A DNA stretch of 64,000 bases, from NCBI RefSeq assembly GCF_025398335.1, contig NZ_JAODOO010000005.1, positions 1 to 64,000 on the forward strand. The letters run 5' to 3'. The notes beneath the pieces were generated by a model that was not told where the DNA came from, did no database searches, and saw nothing but the letters and a program-made list of their open reading frames with translations. Both the position numbers and the translations under genes were made by a program. Shown in pieces: positions 21,773 through 33,213 of the stretch. The number at the start of each line of letters is the position of its first letter. Positions within the stretch are counted from its first letter, which is position 1. The stretch comes from Clostridium sp. CX1. GTDB lineage: Bacteria > Bacillota > Clostridia > Clostridiales > Clostridiaceae.

Positions 21773-23305
21773 CTATTCCCACTCAATAGTTGCTGGTGGT
21801 TTTGAAGTTATGTCATAAACAATTCTGTTTACTCCCTTAACTTCGTTTACTATTCTTCTTGATACCTTATCTAAAATTTCATAAGGTATTCTAGCAAACT
21901 CTGAAGTCATTGCATCAGATGAAGTTACTGCTCTTAGTGCTATTGTATGACAATAAGTTCTTTCATCTCCCATAACTCCAACTGAACGTATATTAGGAAG
22001 GCAAGCAAAATACTGCCATATACTTTCATCAAGTTTTGCAATAGCTATTTCATCTCTAAAAATAGCATCTGCTTCTCTTACGATTTCTAATTTTTCTTCT
22101 GTTATTTCACCAAGAACTCTTATAGCAAGACCTGGTCCTGGGAACGGCTGTCTCCAAACTAGTTTATGAGGAATTCCTAGTTCTTCCCCTACAGCTCTTA
22201 CCTCGTCCTTGAATAATTCTCTTAGTGGCTCTATAAGCTTAAATTGCATGTCTTCTGGAAGTCCTCCAACATTGTGGTGACTCTTTATTGTTGCAGATGT
22301 ATCTGTTCCACTTTCAACTATATCTGGATATATAGTACCTTGAACTAAAAAACTAATCTCTCCTAAATTATTAGCTTCTTCTTCAAATACTCTTATAAAT
22401 TCTTCTCCTATAATTTTTCTCTTTTTCTCAGGGTCTGATACTCCTGCAAGCTTTCCTAAGAACCTATCCTTTGCATCTACTCTTATTAAATTCATATCAA
22501 ATTGTTTTCTGAAGATATTTTCAACCTGATCTCCTTCATCTTTTCTAAGAAGACCATGATCTACAAATATACAAGTTAATTGCTTTCCAATAGCCTTATG
22601 AACAAGCACCGCTGCTACTGATGAATCAACTCCACCGGATAGAGCACAAATTACTTTTTTATCTCCAACCTTTTCTTTTATAGCTTTAATTTGTTCCTCT
22701 GCAAAGGAAGACATAGACCAATCTCCCTTTAACTCACAAATTCTAAAAAGGAAGTTTGAAAGCATCTTCTTTCCGAAAGGTGTGTGCTCAACTTCTGGAT
22801 GAAATTGAACGCCATATATCTTCTTTTCTACATTTTCCATAGCTGCTACCGGTGTCTGTGTTGTTGTTCCAATTATTCTAAAACCATCCGGTGCATTTTC
22901 TACATAATCCGTATGACTCATCCAGCAAATTTCATTCTCTTCTATTCCGTCAAATAATGTACAGGAGTTATCTAATTTAACTTCTGTTTTACCATATTCT
23001 CTTACCTCTGGACTTTTAACATTTCCTCCAAGAGTGTGAGCAATAAGCTGCTCACCGTAGCATATTCCAAGCACTGGTACACCTAATTCAAATATTTCCT
23101 TATCAATTCTAGGAGCACCCTCTCCATAAACGCTGTTAGGCCCACCTGTGAAAATTATTCCTCTAGGGCTTTTTTCCTTTATTTTATCTATTGAGTATGT
23201 GTATGGAACTATCTCACAGTACACATTATTTTCTCTAACTCTTCTTGCTATAAGTTGATTATATTGTCCACCAAAGTCTATTATTAAAACTAATTCTCTT
23301 TTCAT
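21773..23305 (-). CDS. guaA: GMP synthase (glutamine-hydrolysing)
   Basis: This 510-aa enzyme aminates XMP to GMP using glutamine and ATP. It has a class I glutamine amidotransferase domain (1-195) with catalytic C82 in GICYGEQL and the H/E pair in FHPEVEHT near 170. The ATP pyrophosphatase domain has the PP-loop SGGVDSSV near 223-230, and the C-terminal dimerisation domain ends in [10 protein letters not shown]. The gene follows guaB by 18 bp and shares its guanine-riboswitch leader. Confidence 0.98.
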   Translation of the reverse strand: MKRELVLIIDFGGQYNQLIARRVRENNVYCEIVPYTYSIDKIKEKSPRGIIFTGGPNSVYGEGAPRIDKEIFELGVPVLGICYGEQLIAHTLGGNVKSPEVREYGKTEVKLDNSCTLFDGIEENEICWMSHTDYVENAPDGFRIIGTTTQTPVAAMENVEKKIYGVQFHPEVEHTPFGKKMLSNFLFRICELKGDWSMSSFAEEQIKAIKEKVGDKKVICALSGGVDSSVAAVLVHKAIGKQLTCIFVDHGLLRKDEGDQVENIFRKQFDMNLIRVDAKDRFLGKLAGVSDPEKKRKIIGEEFIRVFEEEANNLGEISFLVQGTIYPDIVESGTDTSATIKSHHNVGGLPEDMQFKLIEPLRELFKDEVRAVGEELGIPHKLVWRQPFPGPGLAIRVLGEITEEKLEIVREADAIFRDEIAIAKLDESIWQYFACLPNIRSVGVMGDERTYCHTIALRAVTSSDAMTSEFARIPYEILDKVSRRIVNEVKGVNRIVYDITSKPPATIEWE

Positions 23306-23323
23306 CAGTTACCTCCAAGTTTT

Positions 23324-24859
<1,536 letters not shown>

Positions 24860-24878
24860 TTAGCCGTACCACAATAAC

Positions 24879-24949
24879 TTCACTCATAGTCAGGAATTTA
24901 CGGCTCCCGGTAGATACTCCCTGCCATATTCAGGGTATATACGAGTAAA
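24879..24949 (-). ncRNA. Purine riboswitch aptamer, guanine type
   Basis: On the minus strand P1 is TTTACTC / GAGTGAA. The core has the conserved loops and junction: CTCGTATATACCC, GAATATGG, CTACCGGG, GCCGTAAATTCC, then GACTATG. The junction base equivalent to C74 is C (GACTATG rather than GATTATG), predicting guanine or hypoxanthine binding, not adenine. The 3' P1 strand and the next bases (24868-24883) can pair at 15 of 16 positions with the terminator 5' strand (24843-24858). Ligand binding should therefore favour the terminator, an OFF switch for guaBA. Confidence 0.95.
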
Positions 24950-24996
24950 TTTAAAATCATTCAATTTTTCTTTCTTTCAAATTCATTGTTTACATT

Positions 24997-25025
24997 ATTT
25001 TATTCAATTTTTATGCTTTTGTCAA
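24997..25025 (-). promoter_or_regulatory. Promoter of the guaBA leader
   Basis: The minus strand shows a perfect TTGACA (25020-25025), a 17-nt spacer and TAAAAT (24997-25002). The predicted start is about 40 nt ahead of the riboswitch aptamer. Confidence 0.75.
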
Positions 25026-25044
25026 TTAATTTATGACGAAATTT

Positions 25045-25800
25045 TTAGAATATGCCATACCAAAGGAGTATTTTGTCTCCGAAAAACACGGTAAAGACTG
25101 CTGCCAGGGCAATAAAAGGCCCAAAGGGAATATAGTCTTTTCTATTTTTTTTCTTTAAAGCTATAAGTATTAAGCTAATTACTGAGCCGAAGATAAAGGA
25201 GAAAAACAACATAACTATGGTTAGTTTTAATCCTAGGAATAACCCGCTGTAAAGACATATCTCTGCATCTCCCCAGCCCATGCCTTTGGTAAGGACTATT
25301 ATTAGGGCTATAACTCCCCCACCTAGTAACCCTCCATATATATACTGTTTGAAATCGCTATATAAATATCCACTGGCTGCTATAAATGATAGAGCAAGTA
25401 CAACTCCTACAATGGTTGTACTAAAATACACATCTGTAGTATCCAAATCAATAATTCCAACTACAATGAGAATGGTTATGAAAGCTATATATTTTAATGT
25501 TGTTAGGGTTAGTCCATATTTTATATATATTACAAGATACAATACTCCTGTTATAAATTCAATTACTGGATACCTTATAGATATCTTTTCTCCGCAGTGT
25601 CTGCATTTGCCTTTTAGTAAGAATATGTAGCTAAATATAGGAACTAGATCGTACCATTTTATTTCTCTGTCACAGTTAGTACAGTGAGATGGTGGATACG
25701 CTATAGATTGTCCTTTTGGTATTCTGTATATGCAGACGTTTAGGAAGCTTCCTATTATGAAGCCGAATATCATTATAAATATTCTAATTAATGTGTTCAT
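25045..25800 (-). CDS. pilD: Type IV prepilin peptidase
   Basis: This polytopic aspartyl protease (251 aa from ATG 25800) cleaves prepilin leader peptides and N-methylates the new N-terminus. The cytoplasmic loop has two CxxC pairs (CTNCDRE and CRHCGEK), typical of bifunctional PilD. The catalytic Asp motifs are IDLDTTD and GMGWGDAE, and several hydrophobic segments follow. The apparent ATG 12 nt upstream lies in the ribosome binding site GGAGGG, so the start at 25800 is preferred. It is the last gene of the pilus locus, 236 bp after the last minor pilin. Confidence 0.95.
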   Translation of the reverse strand: MNTLIRIFIMIFGFIIGSFLNVCIYRIPKGQSIAYPPSHCTNCDREIKWYDLVPIFSYIFLLKGKCRHCGEKISIRYPVIEFITGVLYLVIYIKYGLTLTTLKYIAFITILIVVGIIDLDTTDVYFSTTIVGVVLALSFIAASGYLYSDFKQYIYGGLLGGGVIALIIVLTKGMGWGDAEICLYSGLFLGLKLTIVMLFFSFIFGSVISLILIALKKKNRKDYIPFGPFIALAAVFTVFFGDKILLWYGIF

Positions 25801-26036
25801 TTTTCCCTCCATAAGTTTCTACTATATTATCATTTTACCATAAAATCATTAATCTAATTCATAGGCATAAAAATAAAAACAGAAGCAACTTATACTCCTA
25901 TTTTTACTCATAATCTAATGGTATTTTATCCCCCATACTTAGCCAGTTTATTGTTTTTCCTCAACTTACACTACTTTTCTCTGCTCACAAATATCTTGTC
26001 TTATTTATCCTTAAATCTTTATAGATTTTTTAAGCC

Positions 26037-26528
26037 CTAACCCCTATAAACTTTCTTAGATTTTATAGAATAAGATGCATAGTTATAATTTATATTATCA
26101 TTACTTTTATAAATAACAGATACATTTGCAACTATAACATATCCCTGAGAACCATAGCTGCCAGAGGAATAAAGATCAAAAGTATACTCCTTCGTATAAG
26201 TTATTGGGTTACCTATCTGAGTAACTTTATTGGTGATTTCATTCATAAGAGTAACATTATAAAATGACATGTTATCACCATAAAGACCACCAGCGTTATG
26301 AAGATTAGTCATTATAGTTCCGCTAGATACATCACAATTTTTGCTATTAATATAATTTATAGAATCATAAATCCCTGCTTCAGCACTATAGTAAGCTTTA
26401 GTTCTATTAGATGTATCTGAGGCTAATCTATTATTTTTAATACTAGCATCTAGTATTAATGCTGCTAGTACAAAGGTTAACATCATAATAATAATAACAA
26501 TCAAAAGAGCAGAACCTTTCTTTTTCAT
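26037..26528 (-). CDS. PilX/GspK-like minor pilin
   Basis: This 163-aa protein has the short basic leader MKKKG, then SALLIVIIIMMLTFVLAALI, the hydrophobic N-terminal helix. It lacks the glutamate at mature position +5 that true pilins carry. Loss of E5 is characteristic of GspK/PilX-type initiators at the tip of the pilus. The rest (RTKAYYSAEAGIYDSINYI, then beta strands) matches the PilX N-terminal family. RBS GGAGGT. It follows two other minor pilins. Confidence 0.85.
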   Translation of the reverse strand: MKKKGSALLIVIIIMMLTFVLAALILDASIKNNRLASDTSNRTKAYYSAEAGIYDSINYINSKNCDVSSGTIMTNLHNAGGLYGDNMSFYNVTLMNEITNKVTQIGNPITYTKEYTFDLYSSGSYGSQGYVIVANVSVIYKSNDNINYNYASYSIKSKKVYRG

Positions 26529-26590
26529 AAAACTCTATACCTCCGCTTGGTGCCCCATGCAGCATAAAAATAACAACATTGGATTGTTCT

Positions 26591-27067
26591 CTATTTATTT
26601 ATATTCACAGCAGTAGAGCTTGTGCTCTTAGTATCTCCCTCTGAAGCTGAAATAGTAATCAGCATCAGTTCATTTTCGTCATTTGAACCTCTTTCAATTT
26701 TAATTGAGTCTATATTAGAACACTGGTTACCACTGCTGTCACTTAGAATCTTATTTGTACTATTATAATATAATATTATATCGGTATTTGAAGTATTTAC
26801 TACGGTTGAATCTAGGTCTATTATAACCTTTCCTCCGGAAAGCACTTTAGTTCCATTTACACTTATATTAGTAAAGCTGTAATTTCTAATTTGATCAGTT
26901 ATCATATTTAAAGCTTTATTTCCATTATACTGAATATCTATATTGTTATTAAAATTAAAGGACTGTTTTACTTGAGAAAAAAAAGTCTGGTAAAGATACA
27001 TAGAGAATATGGTAAAAACCGCTATAGCTATCATTAGTTCAATTAATGTAAATCCTTTTTTCTTCAT
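26591..27067 (-). CDS. Minor pilin (PilW/GspJ-like)
   Basis: This 158-aa prepilin has leader MKKKG and then FTLIELMIAIAVFTIFSMYL; mature F+1 and E+5 are intact. The C-terminal half is a polar beta domain. A GTG three codons upstream overlaps the ribosome binding site AAGGTGAAG, so the ATG at 27067 is the likely start. Position and size suggest the PilW/GspJ role in priming pilus assembly. Confidence 0.85.
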   Translation of the reverse strand: MKKKGFTLIELMIAIAVFTIFSMYLYQTFFSQVKQSFNFNNNIDIQYNGNKALNMITDQIRNYSFTNISVNGTKVLSGGKVIIDLDSTVVNTSNTDIILYYNSTNKILSDSSGNQCSNIDSIKIERGSNDENELMLITISASEGDTKSTSSTAVNINK

Positions 27068-27077
27068 GAACTTCACC

Positions 27078-27440
27078 TTACTTTTTTAAAAAATGTGATG
27101 TTAACACTACTTCATTATTTTTATCAGCAATATTTTTACGTACTCTTATAGTCACTTCTAAAAGTTTTGGTGGCCCTTCACTGACAGTTTTAGATTGCAC
27201 CACAACATAATAGTTATCAACTTTCTCATAGTCTCCATTATTATAGTTACCAACGTCTGTAGTAGCGGTTTTAAATTTTTCTAAAAGTTTTTGTGCTTCC
27301 ATCGTCATATTTTGTCTCTCAATTTGTAGCCTTATATTTTTATTTGCTGTAATATTGATTCTCACAATAAAAATAGACAATATCAAAAATATGGTTGTGG
27401 CAATCATGATTTCTATATAAGTAAAACCTTCTTTTCTCAT
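27078..27440 (-). CDS. Minor pilin (PilV/GspI-like)
   Basis: This 120-aa prepilin has leader MRKEG and mature start FTYIEIMIATTIFLILSIFI, with E+5 present. The globular part is short and ends in a beta-rich segment with a basic tail. Size and order (before PilW-like and PilX-like) fit the PilV/GspI minor pilin. It is separated by 167 bp from the large pilin fusion gene upstream. Confidence 0.85.
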   Translation of the reverse strand: MRKEGFTYIEIMIATTIFLILSIFIVRINITANKNIRLQIERQNMTMEAQKLLEKFKTATTDVGNYNNGDYEKVDNYYVVVQSKTVSEGPPKLLEVTIRVRKNIADKNNEVVLTSHFLKK

Positions 27441-27607
27441 TTTAAACCTCTATTTTTGTATAGATTTATAACTTAGAACCTTCAAAACCTAAAGATATGT
27501 TAATTAATCTTTCAAGTATTTCTTATTTATTACTTTCTAACACCAAAACTCCTACACTGATGAAGCTAATAATTTATTAATCAAATTTAGTTTCACTAAT
27601 GTAAAAC

Positions 27608-29584
27608 TTATCGAAAATATTTTTCAAAACAATTATTGATCTTTCTCTTAATATTTTCAGTATATTGATTACTACTTAACTGTGTCATAGTAAAGTGAGC
27701 ATTTGTATCAGCATTTTTAGTGATTATAGCCGAATTATTAAATGTTATACTATTAATATTATTAGCAAACGTCATCTTACCTGTGCAGTAGATTATGAAA
27801 TTATTAAATACTAAATCTTTAGTTCCCCAATTATTTATACTTCCTTCAATAGAACAATCTCCATCAATTATAAGCAATTTATAAATATTAGGATTTATAT
27901 TTTCACTTGTAGGTGCTAGTGCTTGCTTTAATGCATTATTATCTGATCCTCGAATTACACGAAAAGCTAAATCATTATAAGTTGTAACGTCATAAGCATT
28001 GCTATGTACAATACCACTTTTGGTAGTCTTAATTTGATTAGGTGTAGTAATACGTGTAATAGGTGTTGGCTGCACTGCTGGTTCACTTGGCTCTTGATGA
28101 GCAGATACAAGTACTGGATTTGGGTATATTGAATTACCTTTAATGAAATTATTTATATAAGTCTTTAAGCTAGTTGTATAAATACTAGCATTTTTGTAGT
28201 CAAACGTATTAGCCTCTATATACGTATCCCCAAAGGCTACATTCTTGTTTATACTTACTGTATTTCCTTTAAGGTAAGTGCCGGCATTTATATTTATACT
28301 TTGACCATTATTACCAAAATCTAAATTATTTGTTGAAATCATTGTTATTGGACCCTTTGAATCTAATTTATAGTAGAAATCCATATCGTTTTTAGATTGT
28401 ATATATGCCGAACTATTTCTATCTAAATTAAAATTCCTACCTCTATTAGTGAATTCAACATTTCCTTCAGATATTGTAGAAAACTTACTATTTGTTAAGC
28501 TTATATCACTGGAAAAGATAGCCTCATTATCACTCTCAATTTGAACATTACCATTGCTAAAACTTGTATTAATACTTGAATTACCAAAGTTAACTTTATT
28601 ATTAGCCAAGATAGAAACATTGTTATTTGATTGAAAATTACTATTTAAATCAATATTATATGCTTGAAAATTTACTATTCCATTAACGATTTGATTCTGA
28701 CCACTCCCATTCCCAATATTAATACTATTTTGCCCTCCAACACCTAAAATTGAAAAATTACCATTAATATCTGAATTCTGTTTAAGTGTAATCTGTTGGC
28801 CTTGTAAATATACAGAACCTGTAATGCTCATTGTGGTGCTATTACCTAAATTAACTTGAGTACTACTATCACCTAGTACATTAAAACAGTTCGTAGCTAA
28901 TAAATCTGCAATTGTATTACCGTTAGTGTCTTCTCCGTCATCTCCTCCATCACCTGGTGTAACACCTCCCTTAACAATAGGCGGTGTTGGTGGAAATTTA
29001 ATAATATATATGTTAACCATTTCTCCGCTGTTATCCACACCATATAAGACATATCCCGTACTATAAACAACAATTACTACATTTCCTTTAAAGTCTACCC
29101 CTTTAGGCATCATTGAATTATTAATTACAGAATTATTATCTGAAGGCAAATTACCAGTGCTATAATACACTAAAACCGATGAAGTCGAAGAGGGGCTTTT
29201 ATTTGTTATATTGCCTTGAGAATATACAATAGAATTATTGCTAGTAAAAGGATTTGTCAAGGCATTACTACCTGAAAAATTAGAAGTCATATCTGGTCCA
29301 ATCCCAATATAACTAGTATTATCATTATTATTGCTTTTCAGAATACTATCAAGAGCCTGTTCCTGTGTCTTTCCGCCGATAGTGATCACTTTATACTGAA
29401 TACCATCTTTTCCCGATCTATTCTCAAGATAACTTCTAACTAACATCACATTAGTAGTTACATTTTTATTTTTTGATTGAAGCTTAATAGCTCCTACCTT
29501 TGGTACTAATACTACAGACAGCAAAGCTATAATCGCCAAAACTATCATAATCTCTATTAGTGTAAATCCTCTTTTTCTAACCAC
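27608..29584 (-). CDS. Giant pilin fused to a beta-solenoid-like domain (putative pilus-tip adhesin)
   Basis: The 658-aa product begins with a class III-type prepilin signal (MVRKRG, then FTLIEIMIVLAIIALLSVVL; E11 is +5). Residues 1-195 align in order with the pilin at 35094-35594, sharing SSVL, a hydrophobic VVIVV strand and YGVD. A Pro/Gly/Asp linker follows (about 196-225, including GDGGDDGEDTNGN). About 240-500 is Asn/Ser-rich with repeating short strands (for example VNFQAYNIDLNSNF, NNLDFGNNGQSININAGTYL), typical of a beta-helix. A Pro-rich spacer (about 505-520) and a C-terminal beta domain end in a basic tail. It starts at GTG after GGGGGGAG. An adhesin or tip role is inferred. Confidence 0.8.
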   Translation of the reverse strand: MVRKRGFTLIEIMIVLAIIALLSVVLVPKVGAIKLQSKNKNVTTNVMLVRSYLENRSGKDGIQYKVITIGGKTQEQALDSILKSNNNDNTSYIGIGPDMTSNFSGSNALTNPFTSNNSIVYSQGNITNKSPSSTSSVLVYYSTGNLPSDNNSVINNSMMPKGVDFKGNVVIVVYSTGYVLYGVDNSGEMVNIYIIKFPPTPPIVKGGVTPGDGGDDGEDTNGNTIADLLATNCFNVLGDSSTQVNLGNSTTMSITGSVYLQGQQITLKQNSDINGNFSILGVGGQNSINIGNGSGQNQIVNGIVNFQAYNIDLNSNFQSNNNVSILANNKVNFGNSSINTSFSNGNVQIESDNEAIFSSDISLTNSKFSTISEGNVEFTNRGRNFNLDRNSSAYIQSKNDMDFYYKLDSKGPITMISTNNLDFGNNGQSININAGTYLKGNTVSINKNVAFGDTYIEANTFDYKNASIYTTSLKTYINNFIKGNSIYPNPVLVSAHQEPSEPAVQPTPITRITTPNQIKTTKSGIVHSNAYDVTTYNDLAFRVIRGSDNNALKQALAPTSENINPNIYKLLIIDGDCSIEGSINNWGTKDLVFNNFIIYCTGKMTFANNINSITFNNSAIITKNADTNAHFTMTQLSSNQYTENIKRKINNCFEKYFR

Positions 29585-29612
29585 ATTCTCCCCCCTTCAT
29601 AAAAAGTTTTCA

Positions 29613-30431
29613 CTACTTAAACATCTCTGAAAAACTTCCAAACCCTTTATCATTCTCATCAAAGAATGGATAACTTTTAAACTGTTCATAACTCTTATTA
29701 CTAATCTGTATGTACTGAACAAAAGTTATATTCGCCATCATCTCATAGAGGTTAGTCATAGTCACTCCATTTCCTCCTTGTACAGATGGTTCATTTTGTG
29801 CATTTTGTACATTGTTTGGTATTTTAACATCCTGAGAGTTGCCATTAATGTTGTTATTTTGATGACCTTCTTCACTTTGCTGCATTTCAGCTGGAGCAAG
29901 AACTATATTTTTAACATTAAGCTTTCTATCAGTTATACTATTAAGGTTATTTAACATATTACCTATATTTTGCTTGTTTCCTTTTATAGACAAATCTATA
30001 GTAAGACTTACCAATACTAAATCTGAGTTTTTTTCTGAATTATTATTGTTATTAGTATCAGTATTTTCATTATTATTTTCTGTTTCAGAAGTTGCTTCCA
30101 GTTGAAACTTAATACTATCTCCAGTTACTCCATAAAGCCTGCAAAAGTTGTAAAAGTCATAAATAAGCTTTGGAGTATCAATTTCCCTAGGAGCCATATC
30201 ATCTAATTTTTCACTTTCAACTTTGAGATTAGAAACATTCTCTTTTAGGCTGTGTATACTAGCTTTTTCTTTTTCTAAGGAGTTCAGTTTATTTAACTTT
30301 TGTTCATAGCTTTTCTTTAAATCTATTATTTTCTGCAATCGAGGATTTATATAATAAGTATATATACTATAATTAGCTATAAATGCTAGTAGGCAAATTA
30401 AAATTATAATTTGTCTTTTATTTTTGTCCAT
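29613..30431 (-). CDS. pilO: PilO-like type IV pilus alignment protein
   Basis: This 272-aa protein has one N-terminal transmembrane helix (about 8-26), a coiled coil (about 30-75) and a ferredoxin-like C-terminal domain (SIKGNKQNIGNMLNNLNSI). The domain is interrupted by an Asn/Glu/Gln-rich low-complexity insertion near 118-135 and another near 185-215. It should partner the PilN part of the upstream fusion protein. ATG overlaps the upstream stop by one base (TAATG). Confidence 0.85.
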   Translation of the reverse strand: MDKNKRQIIILICLLAFIANYSIYTYYINPRLQKIIDLKKSYEQKLNKLNSLEKEKASIHSLKENVSNLKVESEKLDDMAPREIDTPKLIYDFYNFCRLYGVTGDSIKFQLEATSETENNNENTDTNNNNNSEKNSDLVLVSLTIDLSIKGNKQNIGNMLNNLNSITDRKLNVKNIVLAPAEMQQSEEGHQNNNINGNSQDVKIPNNVQNAQNEPSVQGGNGVTMTNLYEMMANITFVQYIQISNKSYEQFKSYPFFDENDKGFGSFSEMFK

Positions 30432-31900
30432 TATTTAGCCTCCGATTCCTTTATCTTCAGATTAAAGCTTGCTTCAGACACTGAATCATCAAGTTTTACC
30501 TCATCTACTTCAACAGGTTCAAATATATTCATTTCATTTATAGCTATGACAAGTCTTGCTACATCAATCGTACTATTTTGTATATTGAATATAACAATTG
30601 CATCTGCATTATTAAGCGTTATGGATTTTATAGTTACCTTTTTAGGCAGGCCTTTTTGCAATGTTTCTATTATAGCCACATAATCGAATTGTTCATTTGC
30701 TACTTGATTTATATACTTAATTTTGGTCTCATAAAAATTCTTCTGATTATTTAAATCACTTATAGTTTTTTCTACATAACTTAAAGACGCTATTTTATTT
30801 TCTATTTCAGCTGTATTATATTTTCTTTCTTTCTGAAAAAAATATATACTAGTGGCTGATGTCCAGATAATAGTAATTAGTAAGGCAATTGCTGCTACCT
30901 TTATTAATATATTTTTATCATTAGTAATGCTTTTACTTTTATTCTTTTCAAGTCTTCTTGCAAAATTAATACTGTATTCTCTTTTTCTGAAAGGTTTAAT
31001 AGAGTTTGCTATAATGTCTGCAAAAATATTTATATTCTCATTTACCTTTGAAGTAATTTTTGTACCTATTCCCTCAATTCCAACAGTAGGCTCTATACCA
31101 AAGCTGTTTTTAATAGCTTGATATAATTCTCTGTTATCCCAAAACTCTCCTGTAATAAATATATTCTGCACCCTATTCCCAAAGTGTCTTGTATCATAAA
31201 AGTTAAGAAAATATCCAAAGTTCTCTACCATATCTTGAAAGCTGTTTTCCTCACTATGACTTTCTGATAGTATATTAGAATATAAAAATAACTTATTATT
31301 ATCAAATATAGTTACATTACTTTTTTCTTTATCTGTATCTAATATTGCAATACTTGTATTTCTATAATCATCAACTATATTTTTAATAACTTGAGGATAT
31401 ATCCTTATATTTTTTACAATAAGACCACAAATGTTTATAAACTCCAATATATTATCTAACTTATACTTGGGTACTGCAGCTAATATTATGTGAAACCTGC
31501 CTTTTTTATCCTTGTTTTCGGCTTTTTCTTTTTCAATAATTTCAAAGTCATAATAGTATTCACCAAGATTTACTGCAAAATAATCATTTATATTGTTTTT
31601 TATAAAGCTTTCAAGTTCTTTTCTTTTCATTATAGGCGTTTCTATATTTCTTGTTATAATACCATCTACTGAAAGAACTAAGTCTACTTCCTTAGTTTTT
31701 ACCCTGCTTTTATTACGAATAGTCTTTATTATATTTGAATTTTCATCACTGTTATAGGATATATCAACAGTATTTATAACAGTATGTGGTTTAATTGTTG
31801 CTACTCTTAAAAGCTTTACTTCCCCTATTCTTTTAGCTATCGCAACTATGTCTATACTGTTATCTTTTATACTAAATATAAGCTTTCTATTAGAACTCAA
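30431..31900 (-). CDS. pilMN: PilM-PilN fusion protein
   Basis: This 489-aa protein joins an actin-like PilM domain (about 1-305: FSIKDNSIDIVAI at 9-21, SVDG at 77-80, TGEFWDN at 250-256) to a PilN-like part. Residues 311-316 (INFARR) stand where PilN carries its PilM-binding INLLP motif, followed by a transmembrane helix (about 331-355), a coiled coil and a ferredoxin-like domain. In most bacteria PilM and PilN are separate proteins held together by that motif; here both are one polypeptide. Start is TTG behind AGGGGAG. Confidence 0.88.
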   Translation of the reverse strand: MSSNRKLIFSIKDNSIDIVAIAKRIGEVKLLRVATIKPHTVINTVDISYNSDENSNIIKTIRNKSRVKTKEVDLVLSVDGIITRNIETPIMKRKELESFIKNNINDYFAVNLGEYYYDFEIIEKEKAENKDKKGRFHIILAAVPKYKLDNILEFINICGLIVKNIRIYPQVIKNIVDDYRNTSIAILDTDKEKSNVTIFDNNKLFLYSNILSESHSEENSFQDMVENFGYFLNFYDTRHFGNRVQNIFITGEFWDNRELYQAIKNSFGIEPTVGIEGIGTKITSKVNENINIFADIIANSIKPFRKREYSINFARRLEKNKSKSITNDKNILIKVAAIALLITIIWTSATSIYFFQKERKYNTAEIENKIASLSYVEKTISDLNNQKNFYETKIKYINQVANEQFDYVAIIETLQKGLPKKVTIKSITLNNADAIVIFNIQNSTIDVARLVIAINEMNIFEPVEVDEVKLDDSVSEASFNLKIKESEAK

Positions 31901-32007
31901 TTTATTTCTCCCCTTAGTTTGTCACGCCTAAATTTTATCCTATATTCTAACTTTAATAATATTCTTCAAATTATCTCTAATATTCTATACAGAATGAATA
32001 TTATTCT

Positions 32008-33204
32008 TTACTGTAACCCCTGAGACATTTGCATAATTGGCAATGTTACTGCAACGATAACTGTTCCTACTATGAGTCCTATTAACAGAGTAAGCACAGG
32101 TTCTACTAAAGATGTAAGTCTGCTTATACTTGTTTCAACTCTTATATCATATCTATCTGCCAAGCTAAAAAGCATCTCTTCAAGCTTTCCTGTTTCTTCT
32201 CCAACTCTTATCATTTGAATTACAAGAGGTTCAAACATCTTTTCATTTTCTAATGAATCTGCAATTTTATTTCCATTTATTATCTCACGCTTTACATTCT
32301 CAATTTTTGTTGCTGCAAACTCATTTCCTAAAATATATTTTAGGTTATCTAGTATTTCAAGCATAGGTACTGCTGATTTTAAAAATATACCCATAGTTCT
32401 TGTAAATCTTGCTGTCATTATATTCATTTTAGCATCCCTAATAATAGGTAGTTTAAGTAGTATTTTATCATAACTATATCTAACTTTAGGTAAAGTTTTT
32501 GCATAAATAACAAGTATAATTATTGCAAAGATAAGTATAGTAATTATAAGCATATTATTATTAATATAGTCCATGCATATTAACAAAAGCTTTGTAATAG
32601 CAGGAAGATTTGTATTATCTTTAAACAATTCCTCAACTTCCCCAAAAATATAGAAATTAAAAAATGCCATCATGGCTATAGCTACAACTAAAATTAGTAC
32701 TGGATATATAGATGCACTTTTTATCTTAGTCTTTACACTTGCCTCTTTTTTATAGTAGCTTTCCATATTAAAAAGAATAGTATCAATTTCTCCACTTAAT
32801 TCTCCGGTTCTTACCATATCCGTTAATAGCCTTGGAAAAACTCCTGCGGCTTCCATAGCAGCTGTAAGAGTTCTTCCCTCTCTTACTCTTGTAAGTACCC
32901 CTTGAATAACCTTTTTCATATTTTTCTTTTTAGTTTGTTCATATAATATTTCAAGACCTCTTACAATGCTGACACCGGAGTTTACAATTATAGCAATTTG
33001 TCCACAAAAATCTGATAAATTTTCATCACTTAAGGTCATTTTGAAAAGTTTCAGCTGAAATATGTCGTTCTTTTCTTTAATGTATATAAGTTTTAGTCCC
33101 CTATCCCTTAATCTTTCTTCTGCAATATCCCCATCATCTTCTTCGATAACACCCTTAATTATATTAAAGTTTTCATCATAAGCTTTATATAGATACTTTT
33201 TCAT
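32008..33204 (-). CDS. pilC: PilC/GspF inner-membrane platform protein
   Basis: This 398-aa protein has two tandem GspF domains. The first helical bundle (about 60-170) is followed by a hydrophobic pair near 165-235, and the second bundle (about 255-370) by a C-terminal membrane helix (TLLIGLIVGTVIVAVTLPIM). Signature segments are FPRLLTDMVRTGELSG and FEPLVIQMIRVGEETGKLEEML. It forms the membrane platform on which PilB acts. It starts 9 bp after the pilB stop. Confidence 0.95.
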   Translation of the reverse strand: MKKYLYKAYDENFNIIKGVIEEDDGDIAEERLRDRGLKLIYIKEKNDIFQLKLFKMTLSDENLSDFCGQIAIIVNSGVSIVRGLEILYEQTKKKNMKKVIQGVLTRVREGRTLTAAMEAAGVFPRLLTDMVRTGELSGEIDTILFNMESYYKKEASVKTKIKSASIYPVLILVVAIAMMAFFNFYIFGEVEELFKDNTNLPAITKLLLICMDYINNNMLIITILIFAIIILVIYAKTLPKVRYSYDKILLKLPIIRDAKMNIMTARFTRTMGIFLKSAVPMLEILDNLKYILGNEFAATKIENVKREIINGNKIADSLENEKMFEPLVIQMIRVGEETGKLEEMLFSLADRYDIRVETSISRLTSLVEPVLTLLIGLIVGTVIVAVTLPIMQMSQGLQ

Positions 33205-33213
33205 AGTATACTC

